Source of the DNA: CAXSEF01 sp964236535
GTDB taxonomy: Bacteria; Pseudomonadota; Alphaproteobacteria; Acetobacterales; Acetobacteraceae
Assembly: GCA_964236535.1 (NCBI GenBank)
Contig: CAXSEF010000033.1
Location: forward strand, 1 to 29,999
Reading direction: 5' to 3'
DNA: 29,999 nt
Part shown: positions 22,692-29,999 of the stretch, piece by piece
How positions within the stretch are numbered: the first letter of the stretch is position 1
Layout: every line of letters begins with the position of its first letter
Program-made: the position numbers and the translations under genes
Notes under the pieces: generated by a model
What the model was told of the DNA's origin: nothing
Seen by the model: the letters and a program-made list of their open reading frames with translations, nothing else
Databases searched by the model: none

Positions 22692-24488
22692 ATGCTGCGT
22701 CTGCACGAGCTCCGCCTGCCGCTGGACCACGCGCCTGACGCCCTGGTGCCCGCGATCGCCGCTCGCCTCGGCGTGGCCGCCGCCGAAATTCGCACCCACC
22801 ATGTCGCGCGCCGCGGCTACGACGCCCGCCGCCGCGGCGACATCCGGCTGGTCTACACGCTCGACGTCTCGCTGTACGACGAGACCCGCGTCGCTTCGGG
22901 CATCGGCCCCTCGCCGGACACCGCCTACCGGTTTGTGGCGCGCGCCCCCGCCGACGTCGTGCTGGTGCGACCGGTGGTGGTCGGCACCGGGCCGTGCGGC
23001 CTGTTCGCTGCGCTGCTGCTGGCCCAGATGGGGCTGCGGCCGATTGTGCTGGAACGCGGGCAGCCGGTGCGCCGCCGCACCCAGGACACCTGGGCACTGT
23101 GGCGACGCTCGGTACTCGACCCGGAGAGCAACGTGCAGTTCGGCGAGGGCGGCGCCGGCACGTTCTCCGACGGCAAGCTGTGGAGCCAGGTCAGCGACTC
23201 CCGGCACTACGGGCGCAAGGTGCTGGAGGAGTTCGTCGCCGCCGGCGCACCCGAGGAGATCCTCACCGTCAGCAAGCCGCATGTCGGCACCTTCCGGCTG
23301 GTGGCCATGGTGGAGCGGATGCGCGCGAGCATCGAGGCGCTCGGTGGGGAGTACCGGTTCGGCTGCCGGGTCACCGGGCTCGACCTCAGACCGGACGCAG
23401 GCGGAGCGGACGGGTGCCAGTCGGCGGCAAACGGCGCAGGCGGCGACCGCGCGGCCGGTCCGACGCGTGCCGGGTCCGCGGCCAGCCCCGGCGAGGACGC
23501 GCGCCCGGCGCAGGCGGAAGCGGCGCCCGGCGCGGACCCCGATCCGGGTCCCGACGTCGTGCCTGGCGCGGCGAGCGTGTGGCCGGGCCCGCACTGGCGC
23601 GTCGCCGGCGTGCTGCTCGCGGACGGCAGCCGGATCGCCACCGACCACGTGGTGCTGGCGACCGGGCACAGCGCACGCGACACCGTGGCGGCGCTGCACG
23701 CGCAGGGCGTGGCGATGCTCGCCAAGCCGTTCTCCATCGGCGTGCGGATCGAGCACCCGCAGTCGGTGATCGACCGGGCCCGTTTCGGTGCGCAGGCCGG
23801 ACATCCGTTGCTTGGCGCCGCGGACTACAAGCTGGTGCACCACGGCGTCGGCGGTCGTTCGGCCTACAGCTTCTGCATGTGCCCGGGCGGCACCGTGGTG
23901 GCGGCCGCCTCCGAGCCGGGCCGGCTGGTCACCAACGGGATGAGCCAGTACTCGCGCAACGAGCGCAACGCCAATGCCGGGATCGTGGTCGGCGTGACGC
24001 CCGCGGACTACGGCGAGCCCTCCGACCCGCTGGCCGGGTTCGCGTTCCAGCGCCGCTGGGAGACGGCGGCCTACGCGGCCGGCGGCGGCGGCTACGCGGC
24101 GCCCGCGCAGCGCGTGGGCGACTTTCTGGCCGGCCGCCCGAGCGTGGCGCTGGGCGCCGTGGTGCCGTCGTACCAGCCGGGGGTGCGGCTGACCGACCTC
24201 GCGACCTGCCTGCCGGACTACGCCGTCGCGGCGATCCGCGAGGCCCTGCCCGCGTTCGAGCGGCAGCTTCCGGGCTTCGCGATGGACGACGCGGTGCTGA
24301 CCGGGGTGGAAACGCGGACCTCCTCGCCGGTGCGCATGCTGCGCCGTCGCGACGGGCGCAGCGTGAACGTTGCGGGCCTCTATCCCTCGGGCGAGGGAGC
24401 CGGACACGCCGGAGGCATCCTGTCGGCGGGAATCGACGGAATACGCGCCGCCGAGGCGGTGGCAATGAGCGTGCTGCACCCAGCCTAG
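22692..24488 (+). CDS. FAD-dependent oxidoreductase, COG2509-like, with low-complexity insert
   Basis: The product is a 598-residue flavoprotein of the uncharacterised 'FAD-dependent dehydrogenase' group (COG2509 by recollection). The N-terminal about 95 residues form the family's small extra domain (LDVSLYDETRVASGIGPSPD region). The FAD Rossmann motif VVGTGPCGLFAALLLAQMGL and its acidic partner IVLERG follow. NVQFGEGGAGTFSDGKLWSQ, ATGHSARDT and AYSFCMCPGGTVV are the conserved blocks. The C-terminus has VETRTSSPVRMLRR and LYPSGEGAGHAGGILSAGIDGIRAAEA. An Ala/Gly/Pro/Asp-rich insert of about 62 residues at about 234-296 explains the extra length over the usual 530-550. The ATG at 22692 has only a weak upstream purine stretch; longer starts run through repeat DNA. 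Substrate unknown. Confidence 0.88.
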   Translation: MLRLHELRLPLDHAPDALVPAIAARLGVAAAEIRTHHVARRGYDARRRGDIRLVYTLDVSLYDETRVASGIGPSPDTAYRFVARAPADVVLVRPVVVGTGPCGLFAALLLAQMGLRPIVLERGQPVRRRTQDTWALWRRSVLDPESNVQFGEGGAGTFSDGKLWSQVSDSRHYGRKVLEEFVAAGAPEEILTVSKPHVGTFRLVAMVERMRASIEALGGEYRFGCRVTGLDLRPDAGGADGCQSAANGAGGDRAAGPTRAGSAASPGEDARPAQAEAAPGADPDPGPDVVPGAASVWPGPHWRVAGVLLADGSRIATDHVVLATGHSARDTVAALHAQGVAMLAKPFSIGVRIEHPQSVIDRARFGAQAGHPLLGAADYKLVHHGVGGRSAYSFCMCPGGTVVAAASEPGRLVTNGMSQYSRNERNANAGIVVGVTPADYGEPSDPLAGFAFQRRWETAAYAAGGGGYAAPAQRVGDFLAGRPSVALGAVVPSYQPGVRLTDLATCLPDYAVAAIREALPAFERQLPGFAMDDAVLTGVETRTSSPVRMLRRRDGRSVNVAGLYPSGEGAGHAGGILSAGIDGIRAAEAVAMSVLHPA

Positions 24489-24626
24489 GCAAACAACCCC
24501 AGGTACTGCCGGAACTCGCCAGCGGCCGGAGTCCGCGGGAGCGCCATCACTCGGAACGACGCGTGCCTCCATCGCCAGTGGGTCCTGGGCCTCATACCAG
24601 CCGGCCTTGCGCGTGGGCGGTCAGGC
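24486..24626. other. Gap after the FAD gene with a decayed repeat head
   Basis: The TAG stop is followed at once by GCAAACAACCCCAGG, which resembles a worn repeat head. The rest to 24626 shows no gene or clear structure. Confidence 0.35.
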
Positions 24627-24811
24627 AGGCAAGGCCAGAGGCTCTGCCTCTGGACTCCGCCAAAGGCTAGCCTTTGGAATCCATTTGCTTAAGGAATGGG
24701 TTTCCAGAGGCCTCAGGCCTTTGGTGGGTCTGGGCGTAGTCCGCGCTGGGTTCCGCTGGCCTGCTTGGGCCAGTGGAAAGCGGGCGGAGGGAAAGCCCAG
24801 CCTCGTTGCGC
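24621..24811 (+). repeat. Composite inverted repeat, copy 12 (FAD gene / soxD convergent gap)
   Basis: The forward unit has perfect hairpins CCAGAGGC TCT GCCTCTGG (24635-24653) and CCAAAGGC TA GCCTTTGG (24660-24677). A reverse unit from about 24695 contains CCAGAGGCCT CAGGCCTTTGG (24704-24724) and ends GGCGGAGGGAAAGCCCAGCC then TCGTTGC near 24807. The last part includes an extra stretch of about 45 bases compared with the copy at 17225-17291. Confidence 0.85.
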
Positions 24812-24860
24812 TTCCCGGTCGACGAACGGACCGCTGGCAGCAGTCAGCAGCGGCTCCCCC

Positions 24861-24897
24861 GCTTGCAGGCACGGGGCAAGCCCCGGCCTGGCTCCAC
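24861..24897 (-). repeat. Degenerate repeat directly after the soxD stop
   Basis: On the minus strand the soxD TGA (24900-24898) is followed by GTGGAGCCAGGCCGGGGC, TT, GCCCCG: a head-like stretch and a 6-bp GGGGC hairpin. It matches the first half of the GGGC subtype. Confidence 0.5.
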
Positions 24898-25455
24898 TCA
24901 CGGGGCGTCCGGCTCATCCGGCGTTCGCACGAACCCGTGTCGGTTCGGCATCTGCACAGCGGCCAGGCTGGGCGCGTCGAGTGTTGCACTCTCCGGCACG
25001 ATGCCGTTGACCGACAGGACGTAGGCGCACAACGCGTAGGTCTCGTCCGGCGTCAAGGTCTGCGCGGCCCCGAGCGGCATGGCACGGCGGACATAGTCGA
25101 ACAGCGTCGTGGCATAGGGCCAGTAGCTGCCGACGGTCTTGACCGGATGATCGGACGCCAGCGTGCCGGCGCCGCCCGCGAGCTTCGGCGCGCTGGTCCC
25201 GTCACCGCCGCGCCCCTCGGCGCCATGGCACCCGGCGCAGGCCCGGGCAAACAGCGTGCCGCCGTCCCGAGCGCTGCCGTGGCCGGGCGGCAGCCCCGCG
25301 CCATCGGGCGAGATGTCGATGTTCCAGCCCGCGATCTCGCCTGCGTCCGGGACCCGCCCGAGTCCGTACTGCTCTCCCGCCCAGGCGGGCCGCCACGCGC
25401 CGGTGGCAACGGACCCGGCTGCCAGCACGGCCGCCAGCAGCAACTCACGCCGCAT
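24898..25455 (-). CDS. soxD: Sulfane dehydrogenase cytochrome subunit SoxD, monohaem form
   Basis: Periplasmic c-type cytochrome partner of SoxC that takes electrons from sulfane-sulfur oxidation in the Sox pathway. In the 185-residue product the signal peptide runs to about residue 27 (RPAWA). YGLGRVPDAGEIAGWNIDISPDG matches the SoxD N-terminal region. The haem site CAGCH is Cys73-Cys76-His77, followed by DHPVKTVGSYWPYATTLFDYV and the probable axial Met126 (RRAMPLGAAQTLTPDETYAL). The classic Paracoccus SoxD is about twice as long and has two haems; this one has only the N-terminal haem domain. The ATG overlaps the soxC stop by 11 bases, with GAGG 6 bases upstream inside soxC. Operon soxC-soxD. 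Confidence 0.88.
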   Translation of the reverse strand: MRRELLLAAVLAAGSVATGAWRPAWAGEQYGLGRVPDAGEIAGWNIDISPDGAGLPPGHGSARDGGTLFARACAGCHGAEGRGGDGTSAPKLAGGAGTLASDHPVKTVGSYWPYATTLFDYVRRAMPLGAAQTLTPDETYALCAYVLSVNGIVPESATLDAPSLAAVQMPNRHGFVRTPDEPDAP

Positions 25456-26728
25456 TGGTGACCTCGCCCGAAGGAGCCACGCGCCACGCATGCACCGCGT
25501 TGTAGTGGTAGTACGCGGCCGGCCCGCGTTCGGCGAGCAGCGCGTCGTGCGAGGGCTGCACCCGGCCGCTGTCGTCGGTGGCGCGGCTCTGCAGCGTGGC
25601 CGGGCCGCCATCCCAGCGCCACGGCAGCCGGAAGCGCGTCAGGCAGATCGGCAGCACCGGCCCCTGCAGCGCGGCGTCGCGCCAGGACGCTCCGGCGTCG
25701 GTCGACACCTCGACCTGCCGGATCGCCCCGCGCCCGGACCAGGCCAGGCCGCGTATCTCATGGAACCCGTGCCCGCGCAGCGCTTGCCCGCCGGACGGCG
25801 AGGTCACCACCGACTTGGCCTCCATGACGAACTCGAACTGGCGGGCAACGCCACCGGCGGCGAACGGCCCGGCGACGCCGCCCGGCATGATGTCGGTGTA
25901 GTGCGCGGTCTCCTCGCGAGTCATCCAGGGCTCGGTGCCGAGCTTGAGCCGGCGCAGCCACTTGATGTTGGTGTTGCCCTCGTAGCCGGGCAGCAGCAGG
26001 CGCAGCGGATAGCCCTGCTCCGGCCGCAGCCGCTCGCCGTTCTGCGCATAGGCCAGGATCGCGTCGTCCATCGCCTTCTCGATCGGCACCGAGCGGGTCA
26101 GCGCCGCCCCGTCGGCCCCCTCGGCGAGCACCCAGCGCGCCTGCGGCTGCACCCCGACCTGGTCCAGCAGATCTGCAAGCCGCACGCCGGTCCACTCCGA
26201 GCAGCTCAGCATGCCGTGCGTGTCCTGCACCGTGGCCGGCCCCGGCACCCCCCTCCAGAGCTGCGAGGAATTGCCCGAGCATTCCAGGAAGTGGATGCGC
26301 GAGACCGCAGGCATGCGCATCAGGTCGTCCATCGTGAACACCAGCGGCTGGCGCACCAGGCCATGCACCATGAGGCGGTGCCGCTCCGGGTCGATCGCCG
26401 GCACGCCGGCGTGGTGACGCTCGTAGTGCAGGCCGCCCGGCGTGATGATGCCGTGCAGATCCTGCAGCGGCGTCAGGCTCACGCCGATGCCGGGCTGCGC
26501 GGTGTGGCGCAGCAGGCGGCGCACGACGTCGCCTTCGGACGGCGCCGGCAGACCGTACGGCGGCGAGGCAAGCGGCGCGCCCATCTCATGGGTCCACGCC
26601 GGCACGTCCGGCGGGGCAGGAAGCAGGGCAGGCGGGGTGTCGGCGGCGGCACGGCGCAGCCCGGTCGCAAGCGCCGCAAGCCCGAGACCCGCGCCAAGCG
26701 CGCCGCGTCTGTGCAAGCCGTCGGCCAT
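25445..26728 (-). CDS. soxC: Sulfane dehydrogenase molybdenum subunit SoxC
   Basis: Periplasmic sulfite-oxidase-fold Mo enzyme; with SoxD it oxidises the cysteine-bound sulfane sulfur on SoxYZ. The 427-residue product has a Tat-like signal (MADGLHRRGALGAGLGLAAL). SoxC-specific blocks are PLQDLHGIITPGGLHYERHH and VPAIDPERHRLMVHGLV. The Mo ligand is Cys150 in HFLECSGNSSQLWRG. GMLSCSEWTGV, YAQNGERLRPEQGYPLRLL, GYEGNTNIKWLRRL and REETAHYTDIMPGG follow. The C-terminal dimerisation domain is complete (GLAWSGRGAIRQVEVSTDAG and YHYNAVHAWRV). The start at 26728 is chosen for the Tat motif; ATG 26809 is upstream. No ribosome site is strong. No soxXYZAB genes lie within this window. Confidence 0.93.
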   Translation of the reverse strand: MADGLHRRGALGAGLGLAALATGLRRAAADTPPALLPAPPDVPAWTHEMGAPLASPPYGLPAPSEGDVVRRLLRHTAQPGIGVSLTPLQDLHGIITPGGLHYERHHAGVPAIDPERHRLMVHGLVRQPLVFTMDDLMRMPAVSRIHFLECSGNSSQLWRGVPGPATVQDTHGMLSCSEWTGVRLADLLDQVGVQPQARWVLAEGADGAALTRSVPIEKAMDDAILAYAQNGERLRPEQGYPLRLLLPGYEGNTNIKWLRRLKLGTEPWMTREETAHYTDIMPGGVAGPFAAGGVARQFEFVMEAKSVVTSPSGGQALRGHGFHEIRGLAWSGRGAIRQVEVSTDAGASWRDAALQGPVLPICLTRFRLPWRWDGGPATLQSRATDDSGRVQPSHDALLAERGPAAYYHYNAVHAWRVAPSGEVTNAA

Positions 26729-26904
26729 CGGAGGCCCCCGTGCAATTTCGTCCGCCCGGTGCCGAGGCGCTGCTTCAGCGCGGGCAAGCGTGGCGCCCCG
26801 CAACGCCATGGTCGTGCTCGGCGCAGGTCATATCTGGTCGTCCCGCCGCCCGTGTTCAACGGCAAACGGGAGGGAGCCTCCGCTCGTGGTTCGGAGAACA
26901 CCGA

Positions 26905-27069
26905 AGGGAAGCAAGGCCGGGCTCTGCCCAGACCGGACAACGGGCGGAGCCCTCAGAAAACCATCTTGAGCCACCAGATCACCGCCCCGAATTGTGCCTC
27001 GACTCCAACTGAGGTGGGTCTTGGGGGCTCAGCCCCAGCGGGGCCAGGGCGGAGCCCTGGCCTTCTCCC
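26905..27069. repeat. Widely spaced repeat pair, copy 13 (soxC / porin divergent region)
   Basis: The forward unit is at 26905-26970, with head GGGAAGCAAGGCC, hairpin GGGC TCT GCCC (26919-26929) and tail CATCTTGAG. The reverse unit at 27014-27069 has hairpins GGGGC TCA GCCCC and GGCCAGGGC GGA GCCCTGGCC (27042-27062, perfect 9-bp stem). It lies in the nearly 790-base gene-free region between soxC and the porin. Bases 26729-26904 contain no gene I can support. Confidence 0.75.
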
Positions 27070-27251
27070 GCGTCTCCCCAAACCAACAAGCAATGGGCGC
27101 CATGCTGCACCCGCTGCCGCAGGCACGCCCGCGGCGCTCGACAGTCCGGCAGATGCAGGGCGGCTGGACACGGCGGACAGTTTGCCGGACCAGCCGTGCG
27201 CCACTCCCAGGTTGCATCGAAAGGCTTATTCACGCCGCTAGACGTGGTATA

Positions 27252-27280
27252 TTGAAAATACGCACGGTATTTAGTACATT
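27252..27280 (+). promoter_or_regulatory. Sigma70-like promoter for the porin gene
   Basis: The -35 box TTGAAA (27252-27257), a 17-base spacer and the -10 box TACATT (27275-27280) lie in an AT-rich patch that stands out from the surroundings. Transcription would start near 27287. Short dyads (GTAT...ATAC at 27247-27261, GTA...TAC at 27267-27277) overlap the boxes and might bind a regulator. An AGGAG at 27307-27311 precedes GTG 27315 (spacing 3), a possible 43-codon upstream ORF ending at 27446. Confidence 0.55.
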
Positions 27281-27516
27281 ACCGCGAGTACGAGGCTGAC
27301 CGCTCCAGGAGAACGTGAGTAGCCTTGGCCTGCTCTCGGGCGGCAGGTCGTCGCCTTGCGGTGCGGCGCCCGCATCAGCCGGCACGCACGCCCCGCCGCC
27401 CGAACGAGTCGCCGGACAGTGCCGCAACCGCCCGCCTCATGCCTGACCATGGGACCCTTCGCATGACGCCAGCCGCACCTCGGGACGAGCCCACTCCGAC
27501 CTCAGGCGCCGGGTGC

Positions 27517-29259
27517 ATGCGTATCCTGCGGCACTGCGGCCGTGCGCGGCTGAGCCGCGGTCTTGCAGGCGCCGCGGCGGTCGCGCTCGCGGCCGTGGTG
27601 CCGGTGCGGGCGGACGAGCTGTCCGACCTGCGCGCCCAGGCCGACTCGCTGCAGTGGCAGAACAAGGCACTTATGCAGCGGATCGACGAGATCGCACGCC
27701 TGCAGAATGCGGCAGCGCCGGACCCGCGGCCGCAAAGTCTGGCAGCACCGGAACCCGGTGCGGCAGCGACACACGCCGCGCCGGTTCCGGGCGGCGCCGG
27801 GCGATCGCCCGGCGTGCCGCCGGTGCTGCCCCCAGGGTCCGGTGCCGACTCGGACTCAGCCAATGCCACGGCGTCGGGCAACTCCGGCTCGACGGTCGGC
27901 GTGCCGACGGTGCAGGAACAGCGCACCGCCTCTACCGCCCCCGCGGCCGCGGCGATCGGCGGCACGCCGCCGATCCCGTCTGCGAGCGCGCTCAGCGTCG
28001 CGGGAATCACGCTGTCCGGCGAGGTCGACCTGGGCGTCGCCTACCAGACGCACGGCACGCCGCTGAGCGACAGCTACGGGTCCGGTCTGGAATACCTGAT
28101 CTCCAGGAACAGCAACCGCCCGCAGGTCAGCCTGGCGCCGAACGCGCTAAGCTATTCCAACGTGGGCCTGACCGGAAACGAGCCGCTGGCGCCAGGGCTG
28201 GCCGCGGTATTCAACCTGCAGACCTCGTTCCTGCCGACCGCGGGCACCCTGGCCAACGGACCCGCCTCGCTGGTGCGGAACAACGGCGTGGCGCTGGCGC
28301 GGCAGGGCTCCTACGGCGACTCCAACCGCGCCGGCCAGGCGTTCAACACCGTGGCCTACGCCGGGTTGAGCTCGCCGCGTCTCGGCACGCTCACCTTCGG
28401 CCGGCAGACCACGCTCACCTCGGACGGCGTCGTGGCCTACGACCCGATGTTTGCGGCCAATGCATTCTCGGTCATCGGCTACCAGAGCGTGACCGCCGGG
28501 ATGGGCGACTCCGAGGACGCGCGGCTCGACTCGGTGGTGAAGTATCTCGTCAACTACGGGCCTGTGCATGGCGGCGGGCTGGTCCAGCTCAACGGTGCCA
28601 ACGCCCGGAGCGTCAACGCCGACAACAACGGCGGGCGCGCCGCGTGGGAGGCCGCCATCGGCGCCGAATACGCGGGCCTCGACGTCGATGCGATCTACAG
28701 CCGGCTGTACGACGCGGTGTCGGCGGCACCGCTGTCGGCGGCGCAGGCGCTGGTCGAGCCGTCAGGATCGCTTGCCGCGACGATCTCCGACAACAGGACG
28801 TTCATGCTGCTGGCCAAATACCGGATCGGCCGGCTGCAGGTGTTCGCGGGCTGGGAGAACATTCTCTACTCCAACCCACGCGACCCACTGGGCCCAGGCT
28901 CCACCAGCATCGGCGGCATCCCGCTCAGCGTCATCAACAACACCGCCTACACCAACGCCCGCCTGTTCCAGGTGTACTGGACCGGCGCCCGCTACGCGCT
29001 CAGCCGCAAGCTGTCCATCGGCCTCGCCTACTACCGGCAGCACCAGAGCAGCTACAGCGGCACCAGATGCGCCGATGCGAGCCTGGCTTCGTGCCGCGGC
29101 GACCTGAACGCGGGCTCTGTGCTGCTCGACTACCGGGTGTCGCCCCGCTTCGACATCTATGCCGGGGCGATGCTGTCCACGGTGTCGGGTGGGCTCGCCA
29201 GCGGGTTCCTGAACAACACGACGATCGATCCGACAGCCGGGGCGCGCTTCGCGTTCTGA
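27517..29259 (+). CDS. Trimeric-type outer-membrane porin with periplasmic coiled-coil segment
   Basis: The product has 580 residues from the ATG at 27517. The signal peptide MRILRHCGRARLSRGLAGAA continues to cleavage after VRA (about residue 32). A short heptad-like coiled coil (DELSDLRAQADSLQWQNKAL, about 33-65) and an Ala/Pro/Ser-rich linker (about 66-150) lead into a general-porin barrel. The barrel starts ITLSGEVDLGVAYQTHG and has the classic YSNVGLTGNEPLAPGLAAVFNLQT, GLSSPRLGTLTFGRQ and YDPMFAANAF blocks. It ends in phenylalanine (GARFAF), the normal insertion signal. The frame is open from TTG 27325; ATG 27463 is an alternative start, and 27517 is preferred for the signal peptide. A strong-looking promoter lies about 240 bases upstream. 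The solute is unknown; SoxCD is the divergent neighbour. Confidence 0.87.
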   Translation: MRILRHCGRARLSRGLAGAAAVALAAVVPVRADELSDLRAQADSLQWQNKALMQRIDEIARLQNAAAPDPRPQSLAAPEPGAAATHAAPVPGGAGRSPGVPPVLPPGSGADSDSANATASGNSGSTVGVPTVQEQRTASTAPAAAAIGGTPPIPSASALSVAGITLSGEVDLGVAYQTHGTPLSDSYGSGLEYLISRNSNRPQVSLAPNALSYSNVGLTGNEPLAPGLAAVFNLQTSFLPTAGTLANGPASLVRNNGVALARQGSYGDSNRAGQAFNTVAYAGLSSPRLGTLTFGRQTTLTSDGVVAYDPMFAANAFSVIGYQSVTAGMGDSEDARLDSVVKYLVNYGPVHGGGLVQLNGANARSVNADNNGGRAAWEAAIGAEYAGLDVDAIYSRLYDAVSAAPLSAAQALVEPSGSLAATISDNRTFMLLAKYRIGRLQVFAGWENILYSNPRDPLGPGSTSIGGIPLSVINNTAYTNARLFQVYWTGARYALSRKLSIGLAYYRQHQSSYSGTRCADASLASCRGDLNAGSVLLDYRVSPRFDIYAGAMLSTVSGGLASGFLNNTTIDPTAGARFAF

Positions 29260-29335
29260 TGGCGGCGTCTGGGCATCTCGATCGAGGCTGGGACGGCCAA
29301 GGCCCCCTGATACCAGCGGCAACGAGAGCGGTCAG

Positions 29336-29412
29336 GAAAGCAAGGCCAGAGGCTCTGCCTCTGGACTCCGCCAAAGGCTCGCCTTTGGAATCCCTATGCT
29401 TGAAGCAAGCCT
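29336..29412 (+). repeat. Hairpin repeat copy 14 (after porin)
   Basis: A forward unit with perfect hairpins CCAGAGGC TCT GCCTCTGG (29346-29364) and CCAAAGGC TC GCCTTTGG (29371-29388), and tail ATCCCTATGCTTGAAGCAAG. No clear reverse partner follows. It lies 76 bases after the porin stop. Confidence 0.85.
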
Positions 29413-29691
29413 TTGTAGCCCACCCATCCTTGAGGAGAAGTCGCGGTAATGGGCGATATACAGTTCGTCTGCCGTTCCGCGACCGGCCTGGAGCGTCGGA
29501 TGCGCGGGACCGAAAAGCGCCGGAGCAATGAAACATGCGGATCGGAGACTCGCAATCCGGCCGCAAAGCCGTGCTGCCCCGGCCGGCATCGCGGGCCAGG
29601 CGACCGCTCGCCGGCAGGGCCGCGGCGAGCAGCGACCCGGCGAGAACCCCGCCGGCGGCCGTCAGATCCACTCCGTCCGAGCGTGCCTGCG
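29413..29691. other. Gene-free stretch between porin repeat and DUF2171 gene
   Basis: No reading frame here looks like a protein with a ribosome site. On the minus strand a GTG-initiated frame at about 29672 begins with a short hydrophobic run (GGVLAGSLLAAALPASG) that mimics a signal peptide. It then continues into the repeat, so I do not call it. Confidence 0.35.
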
Positions 29692-29922
29692 CTACTCGCT
29701 CTCCTCCATCGTCACCGCAACGTCGGCGTTGGCCGAGAGCCGCACCGTTCCGTCCTCGATCTCGGCGACCAGGCCGAGCGCGATGTAGTGGTGATGCTGG
29801 TCGCCCGAGTCCTTCTTGGTGAGCTTGATGCGCGCGCCCTGAACGTGGTCGACGGTGCCGACGTGGACCCCGTCGGCGCCGATCACCTCGGCGTGCTCCT
29901 TGATCTGGCTGACGTCTGCCAT
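29692..29922 (-). CDS. DUF2171 domain protein
   Basis: A 76-residue small soluble protein of the DUF2171 family. It starts MADVSQIKEHAEVIGADGVH, then has VGTVDHVQGARIKLTKKDSG, a histidine cluster (HHHYI) and IEDGTVRLSANADVAV. The fold is PRC-barrel-like, which is family knowledge by recollection; the molecular function is not established. ATG 29922 is chosen because family members start M(A/V)DVSQIKEH and AGGGAG lies 9 bases upstream; the ATG two codons earlier (29928) is possible. It converges on the porin gene. The 77 bases upstream to the window end hold its promoter region; no boxes could be assigned. Confidence 0.85.
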   Translation of the reverse strand: MADVSQIKEHAEVIGADGVHVGTVDHVQGARIKLTKKDSGDQHHHYIALGLVAEIEDGTVRLSANADVAVTMEESE

Positions 29923-29999
29923 CTGCATGGTCTCCCTGTGTGTGCGGCCCGAACGCGGCACGCGGGGATCGGTCGCATCGCAGGAGCGCCACGGGCTGA

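Noticed and set aside
727..29412. CRISPR array or insertion sequence as source of the repeats
   Set aside because: Copies are dispersed, not regularly spaced, and no cas or transposase gene is present in the window.
29413..29691. Minus-strand GTG frame with signal-like start at about 29672
   Set aside because: It has no ribosome site, runs into the repeat, and its composition is like random GC-rich translation.

Overview
This is about 30 kb of a very GC-rich Gram-negative chromosome. The gene content fits an alphaproteobacterium, most likely Acetobacteraceae or a nearby Rhodospirillales lineage. The evidence is the octameric-type phosphoribulokinase, the cobM/cbiD/cobB/cobT/cobS set, an OprB-type porin, soxCD, a DUF2171 protein and the Ala/Pro-rich low-complexity inserts. 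The placement is inference; no rRNA or other phylogenetic marker is present. I see no tRNA, rRNA, CRISPR array, transposase or phage gene.

Layout. 1-6.6 kb: late cobalamin (B12) synthesis, with cobM (cut by the window edge), cbiD on the opposite strand, cobB-cobT (overlapping), cobS, then on the minus strand a cobC-like phosphatase preceded by a 60-residue unknown protein. 7.0-9.1 kb: two pentose-phosphate/Calvin enzymes, prk and rpe, with a short proline-rich candidate leader ORF before prk. 9.2-11.6 kb: a secreted beta-propeller protein and a prepilin peptidase (minus). 11.8-14.5 kb: a class-I glutamine-amidotransferase-like hydrolase, rluB and rsmD (plus). 14.6-18.0 kb: an OprB porin, nth and a small secreted SUOX-fold protein (minus). 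18.2-22.4 kb: an MHS-family transporter (plus) facing ftsK (minus). 22.7-24.5 kb: a COG2509-like FAD protein. 24.9-26.7 kb: soxC-soxD (minus). 27.5-29.3 kb: a trimeric-type porin behind a good sigma70-like promoter. 29.7-29.9 kb: a DUF2171 protein.

The most striking feature is a family of hairpin repeats found in most gaps between genes. The basic unit starts with a GCAAGCAAGG-like head and carries two hairpins, around CCAGAGGC/GCCTCTGG (or GGGC/GCCC) and CCAAAGGC/GCCTTTGG. Several copies are paired head-out as inverted composites. At cobM, prk, rluB, the propeller gene, soxD and the SUOX-like gene the head starts directly at the stop codon, pointing downstream in the sense of that gene.

A second large-scale feature is a change of strand composition at about 11.6-11.8 kb. 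The plus strand is C-rich to the left and G-rich to the right, whichever strand the genes are on, and a repeat copy lies at the switch.
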